Source: Rhynchopus euleeides (Eukaryota; Euglenozoa; Diplonemea; Diplonemida; Diplonemidae). Taken from it: 64,000 bases of DNA. Numbering within the stretch: position 1 is the first letter of the stretch; each line of letters opens with the position of its first letter. A model generated the notes under the pieces. The model worked only from the letters and a program-made list of their open reading frames with translations. It had not been told where the DNA came from and searched no databases. The stretch covers positions 1,094,501 through 1,158,500 of the forward strand of contig OY723295.1 of assembly GCA_963210315.1 (NCBI GenBank), given 5' to 3'. The position numbers and the translations under genes were made by a program. Shown here in pieces: positions 44,668 through 57,142 of the stretch.

Positions 44668-45563
44668 TGGGGCTGTCGGGCCAGTCGAAAGTTTTTGGGG
44701 TCAAAAAAAATCGCAAAAAATCACAAACGGACCACAAAAAATCGCAAAAAATCACAAAAGGCGGTCGCGATTTTTTGCGATTTTTTGTGTTTTTTTGTGA
44801 TTTTTTGTGATTTTTTTTGCGCCGGAAATTTTTTTTTTGGGTGGGGGTACCTGTAGGAAAGTACCCCTCTGGACAGGGGTACTTCACCCAATTGGAGTTT
44901 CCCAGTAAGGGGTATCAAGAGGCACCCCATGGCCAAAATGACCCCACCACGATCCGCACGGGCCCCAAATATTCAAAAGAACGGGGTTTTGAAAAATCCG
45001 AGAGGGGGGTCCCGCTGGGTGGGGAGATGGGGTGTGGTGTGCTGCCTGCTGGGTGGGCTGGAATGGTAGAAACTAGCCCAGCCCTCTTTTACGCCGCGGC
45101 CTCGCTACAGCAGCTCAACCCCGGTGACGCGGCTTGTTTGCCTTCGAGTATTGTTGTTCGTGTTGTGCATGTTTCTGCGCTAAGAGCTCGACGGAGCAAA
45201 AGTAGAACCTGCTGCGCTAGCCCCACCATGCCAGCCTCAGTCCGACAGGACGCGCACAGGTACCGGGCCCCCTCTGCACTGGAAGCTCACAAAAAATCGC
45301 AAAAAAATCGCAAAAAATCACAAAAAATCACAAGCGGGACACCAAAAATCACAAAAAGGCGTCGCGGTTTTTTGTGCTTTTTTGTGATTTTTTGTGATTT
45401 TTTTTGCGGGTTTTTGTGTTTTTTTGTGTTTTTTTGTCGTGCGTCGTCTTTCGTAGATGTTCTGTACGATGCGGATCCGCTAATCCAACATAGCAAACGT
45501 TTTTTTGTGATTTTTTGTGATTTTTTTTGACCCCAAAAAATTTCGACTGGCCCGACAGCCCCA
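44668..45563. mobile_element. TIR element with (A/T)-tract subrepeats
   Basis: 896 bp. The ends are TGGGGCTGTCGGGCCAGTC and its exact complement, extending imperfectly for about 60 bp; flanked by AGTGCG on both sides (44662-44667 and 45564-45569). Inside are many units of the type AATCACAAAAAATCGCAAAA in both orientations. Two internal blocks (near 44939 and 45237) resemble blocks in the 42823-44013 element (near 42979 and 43851), so it may be a deleted relative. Confidence 0.75.
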
Positions 45564-45571
45564 AGTGCGTG

Positions 45572-46384
45572 CCCTCTGCCGCTGCACCGCCCCGGCCGGT
45601 AGACGGGAGGGTTGTGTGGAGGCTCGTGAACGCACCCCAGCCTACCCCGTCCAACAGTTCGCTCCGGGTGTTGACACCCTCTATGAGTGAAGCCTTGCTA
45701 TGGACTAAGCTGCGCAGCTTCGCGCTGTTGATATTTTGATCGGGTCCATGAAGTATGCATGAACTGCGCGACCGACGCAATTCTGAATTTTCAGCAGCAG
45801 CATCACCGATTTTTTCCCCGGCCCGTGCCGCCAACAAGATACCGGGCTTGTTTTGCCTTTTGTCATCTCACTTTGTCAACCCCCTCTCCACCCCCACCCT
45901 TTCCCGTGGCGAACTGCAGCGGACGAGAGTGCGCACTGCCGCAATGATCGCGTTGTGGACGCAGAACCCGCCACCCTCCCCGGCTACACTTCATGGTTGT
46001 GCGGATTACCCTCAGCGCCAGAGGGGGTTCTTTTGTGCAAGACACCTCACCACACACCGACTCACGAATCGTGCGTCAAAAGCCGGTGTCGCGCCGTGTA
46101 GGTGGGCCCTTCAGGAGGTGCGATGCCTGTCACATAGCACACCCAGAGCTGCCAGACCATCGCCGTAAAAGTATTTACACAAGCCCACCCACCACCACCA
46201 CCACCCTTTGCAGGCTATCGTTGCCCTTTGGCGCCCCCCTTACCCTTCCACCCATCTTTTTTGTTCTGTGCCCAGCACCCCTCTGCTACCCTTGCCGGCA
46301 CGAGAACGGGAACACCCGCCACACACACACACACACCCCGCCCCCTCCCTTCCCCTCCGACCCCACACACAAGGGCCCGTCATC
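45572..46384. other. Intergenic upstream of the CCCH gene
   Basis: No gene seen. CACACA run at 46319-46338 in the presumed 5' leader. Confidence 0.5.
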
Positions 46385-47890
46385 ATGACGAACGCCGCTG
46401 CAAACGGGTCTCTGCTGACCGTCAAGGTTAAGTTCGGCGCGCCCGTCGCTGCATTCATCCTGCGGAAGGTGCTGCTGCTCGACATGCTGCGGTCGGGCTT
46501 CAGGGTGAACGACACCGCGTCCGCACAGGAGTCTGCCCAGGACCCTGCCGCAGGAGCCACTCTCGTGCTCGAGGCGAGCACCAACGGAGCCCCCTCCGTG
46601 ACTGTCATCGACACCCTCGCGTCGAAGAGCAACCGCGAGGCTGTGCTGGCCGCTGCCAAGGGCGTCTCTGAGCACTCCGGGCGCCGCCTGGGTGAGAAGG
46701 AGGTGGACGCCCTCTCCCGCGCCGTCGAGTCTGTGATGGACGGGATGATGACGACCGCCTTCTCCTGCAAGAAGAAGCGCTCGAAGAAGGGCGATGCCTC
46801 GCAGGACGACCTGGAGGCCTCGAGCACCTCCAGCACCTCCAGCGGCAGCGCCGAGTCGGGCACATCGTCCCGCCGGTCGTCCTCCGCCCCGTCGCGCCTG
46901 GCGAAGGTGGTGCCACCCACCGCCATCATCGAGCCTGTGCGCCAGACGGCGAGCCCCCCGCTGCAGCGCATGCCTGCCCCGCCGCGGATGCCCATCAGCG
47001 CGCCCATCGCGATTGTGCCTGTGGGGCAGGAGCGTCCCAAGAAGTTCCTGGCGCCCCTGCGTGCCTGCTCTTACGCCATCACGCCTGTGTCGGCCAAGAC
47101 GTCGCCCACCGCGAAGCTTGTGCTGGGGCAGGAGCCCTGGGAGGTGGAGGTGGAGGTGAAGCAGAGCGAGCTGGACCTGAGCCCCGCATCCACGTCGTTC
47201 CTCCGCTGCAAGGGGTTCATCACGTGGTGCCGTGACGACATCAAGGGGGAGTGCAAGTGGGGGCACACCTGCCGCTACGCCCACGTCACCAGCAAGGCGC
47301 TCCGCGGGCAGCTGCTCCCCAACCTGCCCCCCATCGCACCGCAGATGTGCCCCAACGACATGCAGTGCAAGTATGTCAACGAGCCGGAGCACCAGAGCCA
47401 GTACCGCCACACCTGCCGCATTAAGAACTGCACGGAGGGGCTGGAGCCGTTCCACGGGATTCCTTTCCTGCACCCCAACCAGCCTGTGCGTGACGTGCCC
47501 AGGCGCGAGGTTGTGCTGCAGCAGCCCACGAGCCTCTCGTCGCAGTCGAGCAACGGGTCCATGGGGAGCACGTCGGCTGTCGGCGGATCCTACACCAACT
47601 CGCCGTACGCCGAGGAGATCCCGGCCTTCGCTCCGGGCAGCGACCAGGCGCAGCACACGCCGCCCTTTGTGCAGCACCCGGTGCACCCCCTGGCTGACCA
47701 GCGCCTCGACACACCGCCTTCGTCGGACTACTACTCCATGCCCCCCCTGATGCCCTCTCCGACCTGCTTCTACGGCTCCATGAATGCAGGGAGCGACATC
47801 CCCTCGCCCTACAGCGAGTTCGGCTATGAGAATGTCCCGACGGGCTGCGCAGCGCCTGCGACCACCTTCGAGCTCCAGGAGTACTTCTAA
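46385..47890 (+). CDS. CCCH zinc-finger protein (probable RNA-binding)
   Basis: 501 residues from ATG 46385. The central region has a CCCH finger, C282-x7-C-x5-C-x3-H300 (WCRDDIKGECKWGHTCRYAH), the spacing typical of RNA-binding fingers. It is followed by a second Cys/His-rich stretch (CPNDMQCKYV..HQSQYRHTC) that may be a variant finger. The N-terminal 125 residues are a small conserved-looking alpha/beta domain that I do not recognise. Around 130-170 is a basic then Ser-rich linker, and the last 150 residues are Ser/Pro/Tyr-rich and probably disordered, as in mRNA-regulating CCCH proteins. Possible role in mRNA turnover or translation control. Single exon. Confidence 0.82.
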   Translation: MTNAAANGSLLTVKVKFGAPVAAFILRKVLLLDMLRSGFRVNDTASAQESAQDPAAGATLVLEASTNGAPSVTVIDTLASKSNREAVLAAAKGVSEHSGRRLGEKEVDALSRAVESVMDGMMTTAFSCKKKRSKKGDASQDDLEASSTSSTSSGSAESGTSSRRSSSAPSRLAKVVPPTAIIEPVRQTASPPLQRMPAPPRMPISAPIAIVPVGQERPKKFLAPLRACSYAITPVSAKTSPTAKLVLGQEPWEVEVEVKQSELDLSPASTSFLRCKGFITWCRDDIKGECKWGHTCRYAHVTSKALRGQLLPNLPPIAPQMCPNDMQCKYVNEPEHQSQYRHTCRIKNCTEGLEPFHGIPFLHPNQPVRDVPRREVVLQQPTSLSSQSSNGSMGSTSAVGGSYTNSPYAEEIPAFAPGSDQAQHTPPFVQHPVHPLADQRLDTPPSSDYYSMPPLMPSPTCFYGSMNAGSDIPSPYSEFGYENVPTGCAAPATTFELQEYF

Positions 47891-50800
47891 GAGACAAGGG
47901 GGGCTCTAAAAAATGGTTCCTCTGTGAGTGGGGGGGAAAGTGGAGGGGGGACAGGCAGTATCATGGTGTGCTTGGTCCAAACCTCCCCTCCCCCCCTACA
48001 CTAGATCACAAAGGACAAAAAATGTTGACGTGTGTGAGTGTGTGGGGGGGGGGGGTGTGTGGAGTGTGCCTCTTCCCCTCCCCTCTCTTTATGATGGCAG
48101 GTGTATCCCGTTTTTTTGAACGATTTGAACGATTTTTGGCCGTGCTCGTAGCATTCCCCGTTGAGGGGGTCGCTATTTCGTGTTCTCCTGGCCGCACGGA
48201 GGCATTGCCTTACGTCGCCTCTTCCTCTTTTCCTTTGGTGGTGTGTTGGTCTGGCACAGAGGGCGGGACCGTGCTGATATGCACAGTGACGACTCTCCCT
48301 TTTGTTTTGTGCCCGCCTCCACCGAGATTCGGCTGATGCCTCTCAGACTGGGGGCGGGCGGTCGCCGACCCTTTTCTGTACGAGGTTTTCCACAGGCTGC
48401 ACACCTGCCCCGCGGCTGTGTGGCAGTCTTCGCGGAGTGCAATGCGAAGGTCTGGCCTGACGTGGTGTGACTATTTAGACTCCAGGTGTCTCCACCCTTC
48501 CTGGTCTGGGGAGCCTCGGTACCCAAGCAGTTTTCGGTCATGCCCTGGACCACGGCCGTGCTAGACTCCTGGTGCAGGCACCCGTCATGGTCCGGGGACG
48601 GCCCCCCCAGGCAGTTTAACGTCTTACCCAGGACCATGGGGGCTCAGCAGGGAATTTTTCTTGTGTTATTTTTTTGCCGCCTGTATCTCTCGTGAGCAGT
48701 ATTATTCGCCGTTACCTTCCCCCCCCCCCCCAACACATTCCCCCTTTCCCACATCTCATCCCTCCCCCGTTGCTGAATATTTTTGGCCTTTCCATACCAT
48801 CACCGCGCCCCCTTCTCTTGTCCCCCGCTTGTCGCGGTGTTCTCATCATCGTGCACATTCATATATGCCGAACACAACACGCCATTCCTTTCTGAAGCAC
48901 TTTGCGTGGCTTTCTGCCAGCCGCTGTGAGATCCCCTATCTCCTCCAGGGCGACTGAATGCCAGTTAGGGTAGTGCCTTCAGAAGGGTAGGTGTCGTGTG
49001 TGAGGATGGGGGGGCAGGGCGTGTGTGGTATCTTGCAAGAAACCTTAAGGTCGTTGACATCAAGCGGCTTTGCCCAAATTCTGGGGGGGAGCTCGCGCAA
49101 ACCAATCGATGCGTTGTAGAAGATGTGGGACTCAGAGGAGGTATAGACCGCAAAAAAATAATACAGCGGATGCAAATAAACACAAAACGAGTTCCAGTGT
49201 ATCGTTGCGGCGCCGAGGGGGTGGTGGGGGGGCGATGTGGCTGTTTGTTCTGTCGGGGTTAACTTCAACTGTGCATCCCAAAAGACCTCATCCACCACCC
49301 CCCCCCTCTGGATAGCCGAATGGGTTGGAGGGAGGGGCCAAATGAAATGTGATTGGGGTGAGTGGTTCGCTTAGACTTTCAAACGAAGAAAATGAACTCC
49401 ACCATCACGTGCCCCCCCCCCCCCCTTTTCCCCCCCGCCCAGCGTCTCCTTTTCCGCGAAAAAAGCGTTGCTTTTTGGATGGCCCAAAGGAGGGCAAAAA
49501 AAAATGAGTGTCTTTGGTGCACGTTAAAAGCAAAGGATACACCTGCCCCACATCCCACCCTCTCTTCGTGGTGCCACGCACTCTAGCCGGTGGCTGCGCG
49601 TGGGGGGGCGTGGGGGGGAGGTGAATGCCTTCTTATTATCTGATCTGGAATCTGGAAGGAGGTGCGATGTAATTGTATTGTGAGCATGCTGATTCTACGG
49701 AGACGGCATGCGTATGAACGAGGGGGTGTGGAGCGTGGGGGAGGGGGGGAAAATCATTAACGACAACCACGACGGGAAGTCGGAGAGAGCGTGTTTTTTC
49801 CCCCCGCCGAAGGAAATCCATGCGCTTCTCCCGTTTCTGACAACGATAGGGCTGTGAATCGGCCTTTTTCGTACCTTTCACTTTGCAACCCCCCTCCCCC
49901 CTTTTGCCCCGTTTCGGGGAACGGGGGGGGGGGGATGTTTGATTTTATTTGGTGAAGATTGTGGGGTGCAGGCGGGCGTGGTGGAGCCCCCGCCCTCACG
50001 CACTTCCATTTTTTCCATTCTTCCAGACCTCCCCTCCCCTCTCCTGCATGGCGAACAGAGTGTACTCAGAGGGGAGATGACGACACTCTTCGCCCGACTC
50101 TTCTCTACATTACTGCCATCCCCCGCCCCAGCAAAGGCAAGGGAGAGATCTCCCCGCTTCCCTCCTCGTGGCCACACTGCTGAAGCAAAGACAAAGTAAC
50201 TCCCAACCGACCAAAACATACTGTAAACAACAAGCTTTCCCATTTGTTTAGCCAAAAATCTATCATCTTCCCGTTCATCCCACACCCCCCCTTCCCAAAC
50301 CGTGGCAGAGTAATGCTGTGACCCACTGCACTGTGGCACAGCAGGGGACGTTGTGTGCGGGTTCCCCTTTCAGTGAGAGTATCGCATGTCCGCAAGTGAC
50401 TGAGAGCTTCAGGCCAGTCCTCGCAAAAAAAGCTGAGCGGCAGATGCAAGAAATTGCCGTAGATGCAACAGTGCAGGCAGTATATCCAAAGGTATTTCTC
50501 TGGGTTGAAACGACCATCTGAGTCTCTACCACTGAAATGCCACGCCTTGTTTTGGCGACTCTGTGTGCACATCTCTGCCTGACCCACATGCCAGGTTGGG
50601 GGCATTGGCGATACCAAAGAAAATCATTAAAAAAACCAAGGCCATTCAGATCGTTCAGCATCACCCCTGCTTGTGTGTTGCAGTCTCTCTTCCTTTTATC
50701 CCCTGTCCGCCCCTATCCTGGGGGAGGAAGGGCGAGGGATCATCGTGGCGTGTTGTTGTGGTGCTGCCAAATAAACTGGCATAAAATAGGGGGAAGAAAA

Positions 50801-53024
50801 CGAAGAAGAAGAGAGAAAAAAAACGAAAACGAAAAATACGCCACAGTCATTTCCGGCCATTATTTTGATCGCAGCAGAAAGCAAGCTAATGTACCCACAT
50901 TTCCAACCACCCGGAAAGGCGGGACTTTGCGGGCCCTTTTCATCGACACAACCCCCCCGTATGGGGAAGGGCGTTTTTTTTGTTCATTTCTGTTAAGTTG
51001 TTCATCCTGCATGATTTTTTTACTTGTGTGAAAGACCCTGTTCCGTATTTTTCTAAGCCAATATGGAACCCTCCACCGATCACCAATCGGCACTCTCTGC
51101 TTGCAACCTTCCTCTGCAATGCATTCGGGTACCGCCTGCCTCCTTCTTGGAGTTGTAAGCCAATGTATGGAAGTGTCGTGTGATGGCACACAATTGTCAT
51201 TACACTTTTGGAGGACACGTTCGTTGCAGTTGGCATGTGCTGGGGGTTCTAGCACATCGTCTAAAAAATCCCCCCATTGGCCCAACTATAAAGGGCCGTT
51301 TTTTTGCAGCCGCCGGTATATTGTGCCATTTTCAGCGACGCTTTATTATTTGTTGAATTGTTTGGAGGGGAAGGCTGGGCGAGGTTCAGAAAAATGAACC
51401 TCTAACGGACAGGGGATTGATACAAAAGAAACGAAGGCATACTGCCTCCAGAATACGTTGTTAAGTTCAGTCAATCACCTTATCTACCGTTCCTTGTTAG
51501 CCCCTGCCATGGGTTGTAATTTCGGGCCTTTTTTTTCAACTTTTTCGAACACGCCGCACATTACACTTGTCATATTTTTTCTGCTGCGATCGCCATCATC
51601 CATCCCCGCTCATCCCCTACCGTCGACTCCCCACACCTTCTCCTCTCCTCTTTTGATGGTTGCCAAATTGTAGAAAATTTGGCCGGATTTTTTTCCGCCA
51701 TTTCTTTCTTCAGTCCAAACAATCAACACCAAGTTCCCCCCCCCAAATTGCAACGATCCTTGGAGGGGGTTTTGGGATGTTTGGGGTTTGGGGTTTGGGG
51801 GGCACATTCACTCGCGTCACAAACACCGCAGTTGCGTCTTACCGGTGCAATATGCCACATAGGCCAAGCAAACGGCAGAGCGTCTCGTTGACCCCGTGCC
51901 CCGGCTGGTGTGTCGGTGTGGGAATGCCAGCGGAATGTACAACCAGTGGAAGGGGCATTCCTTCGGAAGGGGAGAACTTGTGAATGCCTTCATAAACCAT
52001 GGGTTGTACGAACACAGCTGTGATGCAGAGAGAGTGAAGAGTATCCTCACCATCCCGCTCCACTCCCCTGTCCCTCTCCAGTGTGAAAAGCGCTTTTCGA
52101 AAGCACCGGATACGCCTAACCGCGGTGCTGGGTTTCCCATCCCCTCCTTCTTTTTTTTTGCGGCAAGAAAATCATCTACTTTTTGGAGGGTGTATGATTT
52201 TCCGGATTTTCCTGATTTTTCCCGATTTTCCGAAAAATTTGCCACTGGTTGACACAAGGGCAAATTTCGAGAAAAATCCGAAAATCAGGAAAAATCAGGT
52301 TTTTTTCGGATTGCCGGGATGGTCACCATACACCCTCCGGAAAAAAATCCGAAATTTTTGGGTCGAAAAAATTTTTTTTTCTGACCCGAAAATCTGTATC
52401 TGCGGACTGCCACACTCTGAAAAATCGAAAAATTTCCGAAAAAAGTCGAAAATTTTGGCCTTTCCTGGCCTATATGGTCCCAAAGGGCCCGGGTTGCCCG
52501 GATTTTCACCCAAAAACACCCCAAAAATTTTTCCGCCGCCCTTCGGGCGGCGGATTAGCCGCCTTCGGCGGCGTCTTCGTTTCACTCTGTACGAAGGACA
52601 TCGGTAAAGCCGAGCCCTTTGTACAACCGTTTCACTTCGACCTCCGTCTGTCTGTGACAGTGCCTTCCCCGTGGCGTCGGTTTGGTGCTATGACAGTGAA
52701 TCTCCGGGTATGGGTTGCTGTATCGGCTGATTTCTTCTCGCAGTGAGTGAGATCTGTGCCCCGTAGATCATTCGGTTGTTCCCGAGCCTTCGGTCACGTT
52801 TCTTCCCGCCTGTTCCTGGTTTCTTATTTGCCGTCACGGTCTCCGGTGACTTGTATCCTCTCACGGTTGCTTCACATTCCGTCGTCGGTTGCGCTAGCCC
52901 TTCTGTGTCAGAGTTTCTGGGTTGAGTCGGCAGATTATCGGAAGTCAGTGAGAGCCGCCCGTCCCGCCCTCCCGTCATCCCGTTCATTTGTTGCTGTCCT
53001 CCGACTTGTGCCCGCACTCCTGCC
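47891..53024. other. Five kb without a supportable gene
   Basis: Mostly C-tract-rich non-coding DNA. The TTGAACGATTTGAACGATTT motif is at about 48116-48136. Degenerate GGTC(T/C)GGGGA repeats occur near 48510-48650. Short protein-like frames near 49040-49200 and 51930-52090 lack homology or splice support. A foldback and hairpin cluster is listed separately at 52182. Confidence 0.45.
52182..52575. repeat. A/T-tract foldback followed by two GC hairpins
   Basis: GGAGGGTGTATG near 52182 is mirrored by CATACACCCTCC near 52328, enclosing inverted GATTTTCCGGATTTT-type units. The segment continues with AAAATCCGAAAA-like units. It ends with two perfect GC hairpins with TTC loops, at 52533-52553 (9-bp stem) and 52558-52572 (6-bp stem). 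These resemble, in the other orientation, the GAA-loop hairpins of the hAT-like elements, so this may be another decayed element; ends and target duplication were not found. Confidence 0.6.
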
Positions 53025-53468
53025 ATGCAGCACCCCGATCCTTTCATGGCAGGTGACCCCTCTCGCGCCCGCGCCCCCCCCCCCCACCCTCCTGCCTCCC
53101 GTTCCGCCTCCCGCCCCGTGCCTGACCCCTCACTTCCCCTCATCATTGAGTGGGGGGTCTTCCGGGACGACGGCAGTTACGCCACCCCTGGCCAGGGCAC
53201 CGCAGAGTCCGAGGAAGCGAGTGAATGGGAAGATGACGCCGACCCTGATCGCCAGTACGTTGACGGGGCAGAGGAGACCTTCGACCCAGACCTTCATCCT
53301 GTCGCTGCTGCTTCCCTCTCCGGCTCCTGCGATCTCACTACGGACAGTTCGGACAGCAGTGACGATGTGGTACCAGCTAAACGGGCTCGTCTAGGCGCCA
53401 GCGGCAAGAAGAGACCAGTTTCGTCCGGGGGCGCTGGTCCTCCTGAAAAAAGGAGGAGGTCCAGCTGA
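53025..53468 (+). CDS. Small acidic hypothetical protein with nuclear-localisation-like tail
   Basis: 147 residues from ATG 53025. Pro/Ser/Arg-rich start, a strongly acidic middle (SEEASEWEDDADPD and following), a Ser/Asp patch (DSSDSSDD) and a basic tail with VPAKRARLG and EKRRRSS, like a bipartite nuclear-localisation signal. No family recognised. Local GC is high, as in real genes here, but the other frames are also long and open, so the assignment rests on composition only. It could be one exon of a longer gene. Confidence 0.4.
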   Translation: MQHPDPFMAGDPSRARAPPPHPPASRSASRPVPDPSLPLIIEWGVFRDDGSYATPGQGTAESEEASEWEDDADPDRQYVDGAEETFDPDLHPVAAASLSGSCDLTTDSSDSSDDVVPAKRARLGASGKKRPVSSGGAGPPEKRRRSS

Positions 53469-56400
53469 CACATATAATCACTCGCATGGAGGTGACGTCA
53501 GCTGGGGTGGGGGGTGGGGGTGGGGGGGTGCGGCACACACTAATTCTGGTCATGCTATGTTGTGTCAAAGATTGTGCGATACACGGTCAGCTTCCTAGCG
53601 GCCTGATGTTCTTCTGTCCCTTCTGTTGTGATACAGCCACGCCGTCTCATATATGTGCCCTGCAGGGTCAGGGAGGATCCCCATCTGTTCTGTTTTCTCC
53701 CTCAATGATCCTGGCACGGACAAACGATCGGCTTGGTCTTCCCACTTTCGAGCTCCCGTCTCCGATATCCCAGCACAGTTTTGGTGAGTTGGTCCAGGGA
53801 TAGCGGTCAACCCTGAAATTCTACAACACCCCTCATCCTACACCTGAGACGCGGCTTCCTTATCTGAGGGGCCGCGTCCAAATACACGGACTTTGCTAAA
53901 CTGGACCCAACTCCCCACACTCTTTTTTTGGCCATTTTTCCAAAAAAATCCCCCCATTTTTTACAAAATTTTACAGAATTTACAGTTCGTTATACATCCT
54001 CCTTTGTTTGTTTGTTCCCCACACCCCCCACCCCCCCGCAACAGACCAAAAAAACTTTTTATTTTTGCTTTTTTCAAAGCGAATGAAGAGAATGCCGAGA
54101 GAGGGGGGGGAGGGGGGGGTTTTGTCTTGAGTGAGGGCGGGGGCGCGACCCCTGCTGCGTGCATTTCACACACCCAGCAACCCCCCGCCCTTTCGCTCTC
54201 CAGCAACCACCCACTCCCCCTCCCTCACCCACCTCACGGATGGGTGTGTGTGTGTGTGGACCCGATGCCCGCTCGCGCGCACCGTGCGCTCGTGCCACTT
54301 GACAGACTTCTTCTTCTTCTTCTTTTCTCCATGCCCTCTAGTAGTCCACTGGCATGCCTTGTTACCCCCTCCCGTCCCGTGTGAAGGAGCGGCGGGGGGC
54401 GCTGGGGGTTAGTTGGTGTGTGCTGTGGCTGTCGAGAGGTATAAAAAATCTTCTTGTTTTTTATTTCCCTGCAAAATCAGGGATAGCAGACCACACGCGC
54501 CGAATAAGGATAGGTATCCAACAGTGTTTTCGTCCTGGATGGTGCGCTTGCTGGCCGTCTGTGCATAACAACGTTTTGTGCACGGCAGTTCGCTTTGTTT
54601 GCCTGAACAACGGACGTCGGACACCATTGGATCGAGACACGAATTCAATATCAGAGGAGTGCGAAGAAGGCGAAACCCATGATCTCCACTGCGTGTTTAG
54701 GGTGTAGTTCAGGTCAGAGTGTAGTTGATCATCATGTCGCCGAGCAAGACGCTGCCCGGTGTGAGCTACACTGCTGCAAGATGCGACACATGTGTGTGTC
54801 CAGTGGAGATGGCACCTACCCTCGAGGATATCTGTCAGATTGTGCAAGGAGGATGGTTCCCCAGCACACCCTGTTATATGAACCGCTCACCCTCCCCATT
54901 CCCTCGCGTTGGCTGATATTTGATGTTCCCCGTCCCGTTGTTTTTTTGTTGTTCAACCTGTTGTTGGTGTTGCTGTTGTTGGCGTTGGTGTTTTTTAATT
55001 TCTTTATTTATTGTTGACGTTGTTCTGTTGTCCCCCCCCCCCCTTTTGTTTTACCTTTGAAAAAAACACTACTCCCCCACGCATCGCGCAGTGCGCAAGC
55101 GTGTCTGGCACAGATTATAGTTGCACCACGTTTACAAAACCCCAGCCAGTTCAACATGGATTGCCAAGTATGGCAGCTGTATCTAAAGTCCCCACAGCAT
55201 CACGTCGGTTCGCTCTCCCCCAACACACAGAAGCAACACACAGTGGAACATCGCCAACAGTGACCATCAAAATGAGGGAATTGGGGTGAGGAGGGTGTGG
55301 CCCGCTCAACAACGTAGCACCAATCCCCCCCCCTCTCCCCCCCTAGACAAGTTTCTAGTACAACAGTTTCAAAGTTCTCTCTGTGCAACTGTTGGGTACC
55401 CACCCAACAGCCACCCCACGGCCCCCCTCCCCCACATCCGCTTGAACTTACCGATTTTAACAACAGCGATATTGCCGAAGCAAACAACAAAACCCACCAC
55501 ACCCCCGACGTCATTTTTGTTGTTGAGGCAGACCTAGCGCTGCCCCCCCCCCCCCCCCCGTCACCCCCCACTCCCTACTTTCACCTAACGGGTGGTGAGA
55601 GAGGCCCGACTGCCTCTGTACGGGTTGCCTCTCTTCCTGCTTCACAGCTGCCCTCCCCACCACCTCCAGGTGGGTCTATATATTTTCAAAATCGTCCGGA
55701 GGGGAGTTTGTTGGCAAAATTTTCACCCGCTGCTTCGGCAGCCTCCCCTCCCCCCGCTCTCGCCTCTGCAGGCGCGGGGAGGGGCCTGGCACCGCACTGC
55801 GGTTCTTCTCCTGCCTCTATCGCCTCTGCCGATTTACTCCCCCCACCACCCACCCCCCCGTCACCCCCCCCCCCCGTTTCTTTTTACGAGATCCCGTCTC
55901 GCCGTTCTGCTTGGAGGTTCCATCCGGGTTCCTCCTCCTTGCCAAAGCGGACTTCGGCGGATGGGGTCGTTTTTTTTTATCCGCCCTTTTCCCTTGCATG
56001 GGGCGAAGAAGAACCTCAACTCCCCAATGCATGTCTCGGGATGGTTTTCTTTTTATCCGGGGGGGATGGGGGGTGGGGAAAGAAGGATGAGGTGGAGAGT
56101 GGCGGTGGGGGTGGGGGGGGAGGGGATGTGATGTGTGTTGGTATCACTTCACCTCCCTTCACATCCCTCCTTTCCCCCTCTCTTTTCTTGCCCCTCCTTT
56201 TCCCCACACACCCCCCCCACACCCCCCCAGCCTATCCTTCCTGTGTGTACCGCACAGGCTATCAAAAAAAAACTGCGCACCGAGCTGCCGAGAAAACAGC
56301 TTTGTGACATTTTTTTTTCTTCTCCCCAAACCCTGACCCCAACCGACCCTCCCTTCCCCCCCTCCCCCCCCACTCGTTATTCCCCCCTTTCTCCTTCTCT

Positions 56401-57142
56401 TCTCTACTCAAGAACTACCACTCTACTCCGAGCCACCACACAAGGTCATAGTGGTAGCTAGGTAGAGCTGGAGGGGGAGGGGGTGCGGGTGGAGTCGGGT
56501 GGGTGGGGTGGTGTGGGGGTGGTGCGCTACAGTGTTTGCCAGTGTTCTTCTTGCAGTGCCACAGGCCAGGGGGTGTGAATCGTGTCGAAGGGAAAGGCGG
56601 GGACGGGGAAGGGGGGGGGGTGGTGGGGGTGGGTATGATTCGCCCTCCCAACCCCACCCCCCATCCACCCCCCCCCCCACCCCCGTCTTGGCTTCGGAAA
56701 AAAATCCCACCGCCCCTCCTAAGAAAACGAGGTGCCCCTTGCCTGTGCTGCCTGTGTGATGCTGTGGGGGAGTTGATTGGGCCCCCGACCCCCCCCCCCA
56801 CCCCCCACCCCACCGCGCCTTTGATGTATTGAAAGCAATCACCTGGTGGATTGTGATGCACATGCACCCACCCAGCCACCCACACAGGATCTTCCAAACG
56901 CCCGACTTTGTTGTGTACACGAGAGTCAAGAGTATATTCCAAGGGAGGGTGTAGTATTCCCCCAGGCTTGCCGGCGGCTGTACCATAATAGAACAGGAAA
57001 CAGGAGGGCGTGTGTGAGGCGAGTCGATATCCAGCTGTTTCGCAGGGCGTTGTTGTGAGGGGTGTGTGTTGCATCGGACAGAGAGGCTATTTTAGCTAGC
57101 GACCCCGCGCTCCCCCCCTCTCCGACACACCAAATAGTCGAG
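53469..57142. other. 3.7 kb without a supportable gene
   Basis: Poly-C/poly-G tracts and TTC repeats. No gene recognised. A short frame at 54734-54916 has clustered Cys residues, but nothing else supports it. Confidence 0.45.

Noticed and set aside
48936..49298. Overlapping + and minus frames with protein-like stretches near 49040-49200
   Set aside because: Both strands look equally plausible, no domain or GTATG donor joins them to other exons.
52747..53394. 215-codon + frame overlapping the 53025 acidic protein
   Set aside because: Ser/Pro/Leu-rich, typical of an off-frame reading of GC-rich DNA; the 53025 frame has a more protein-like acidic/basic layout.
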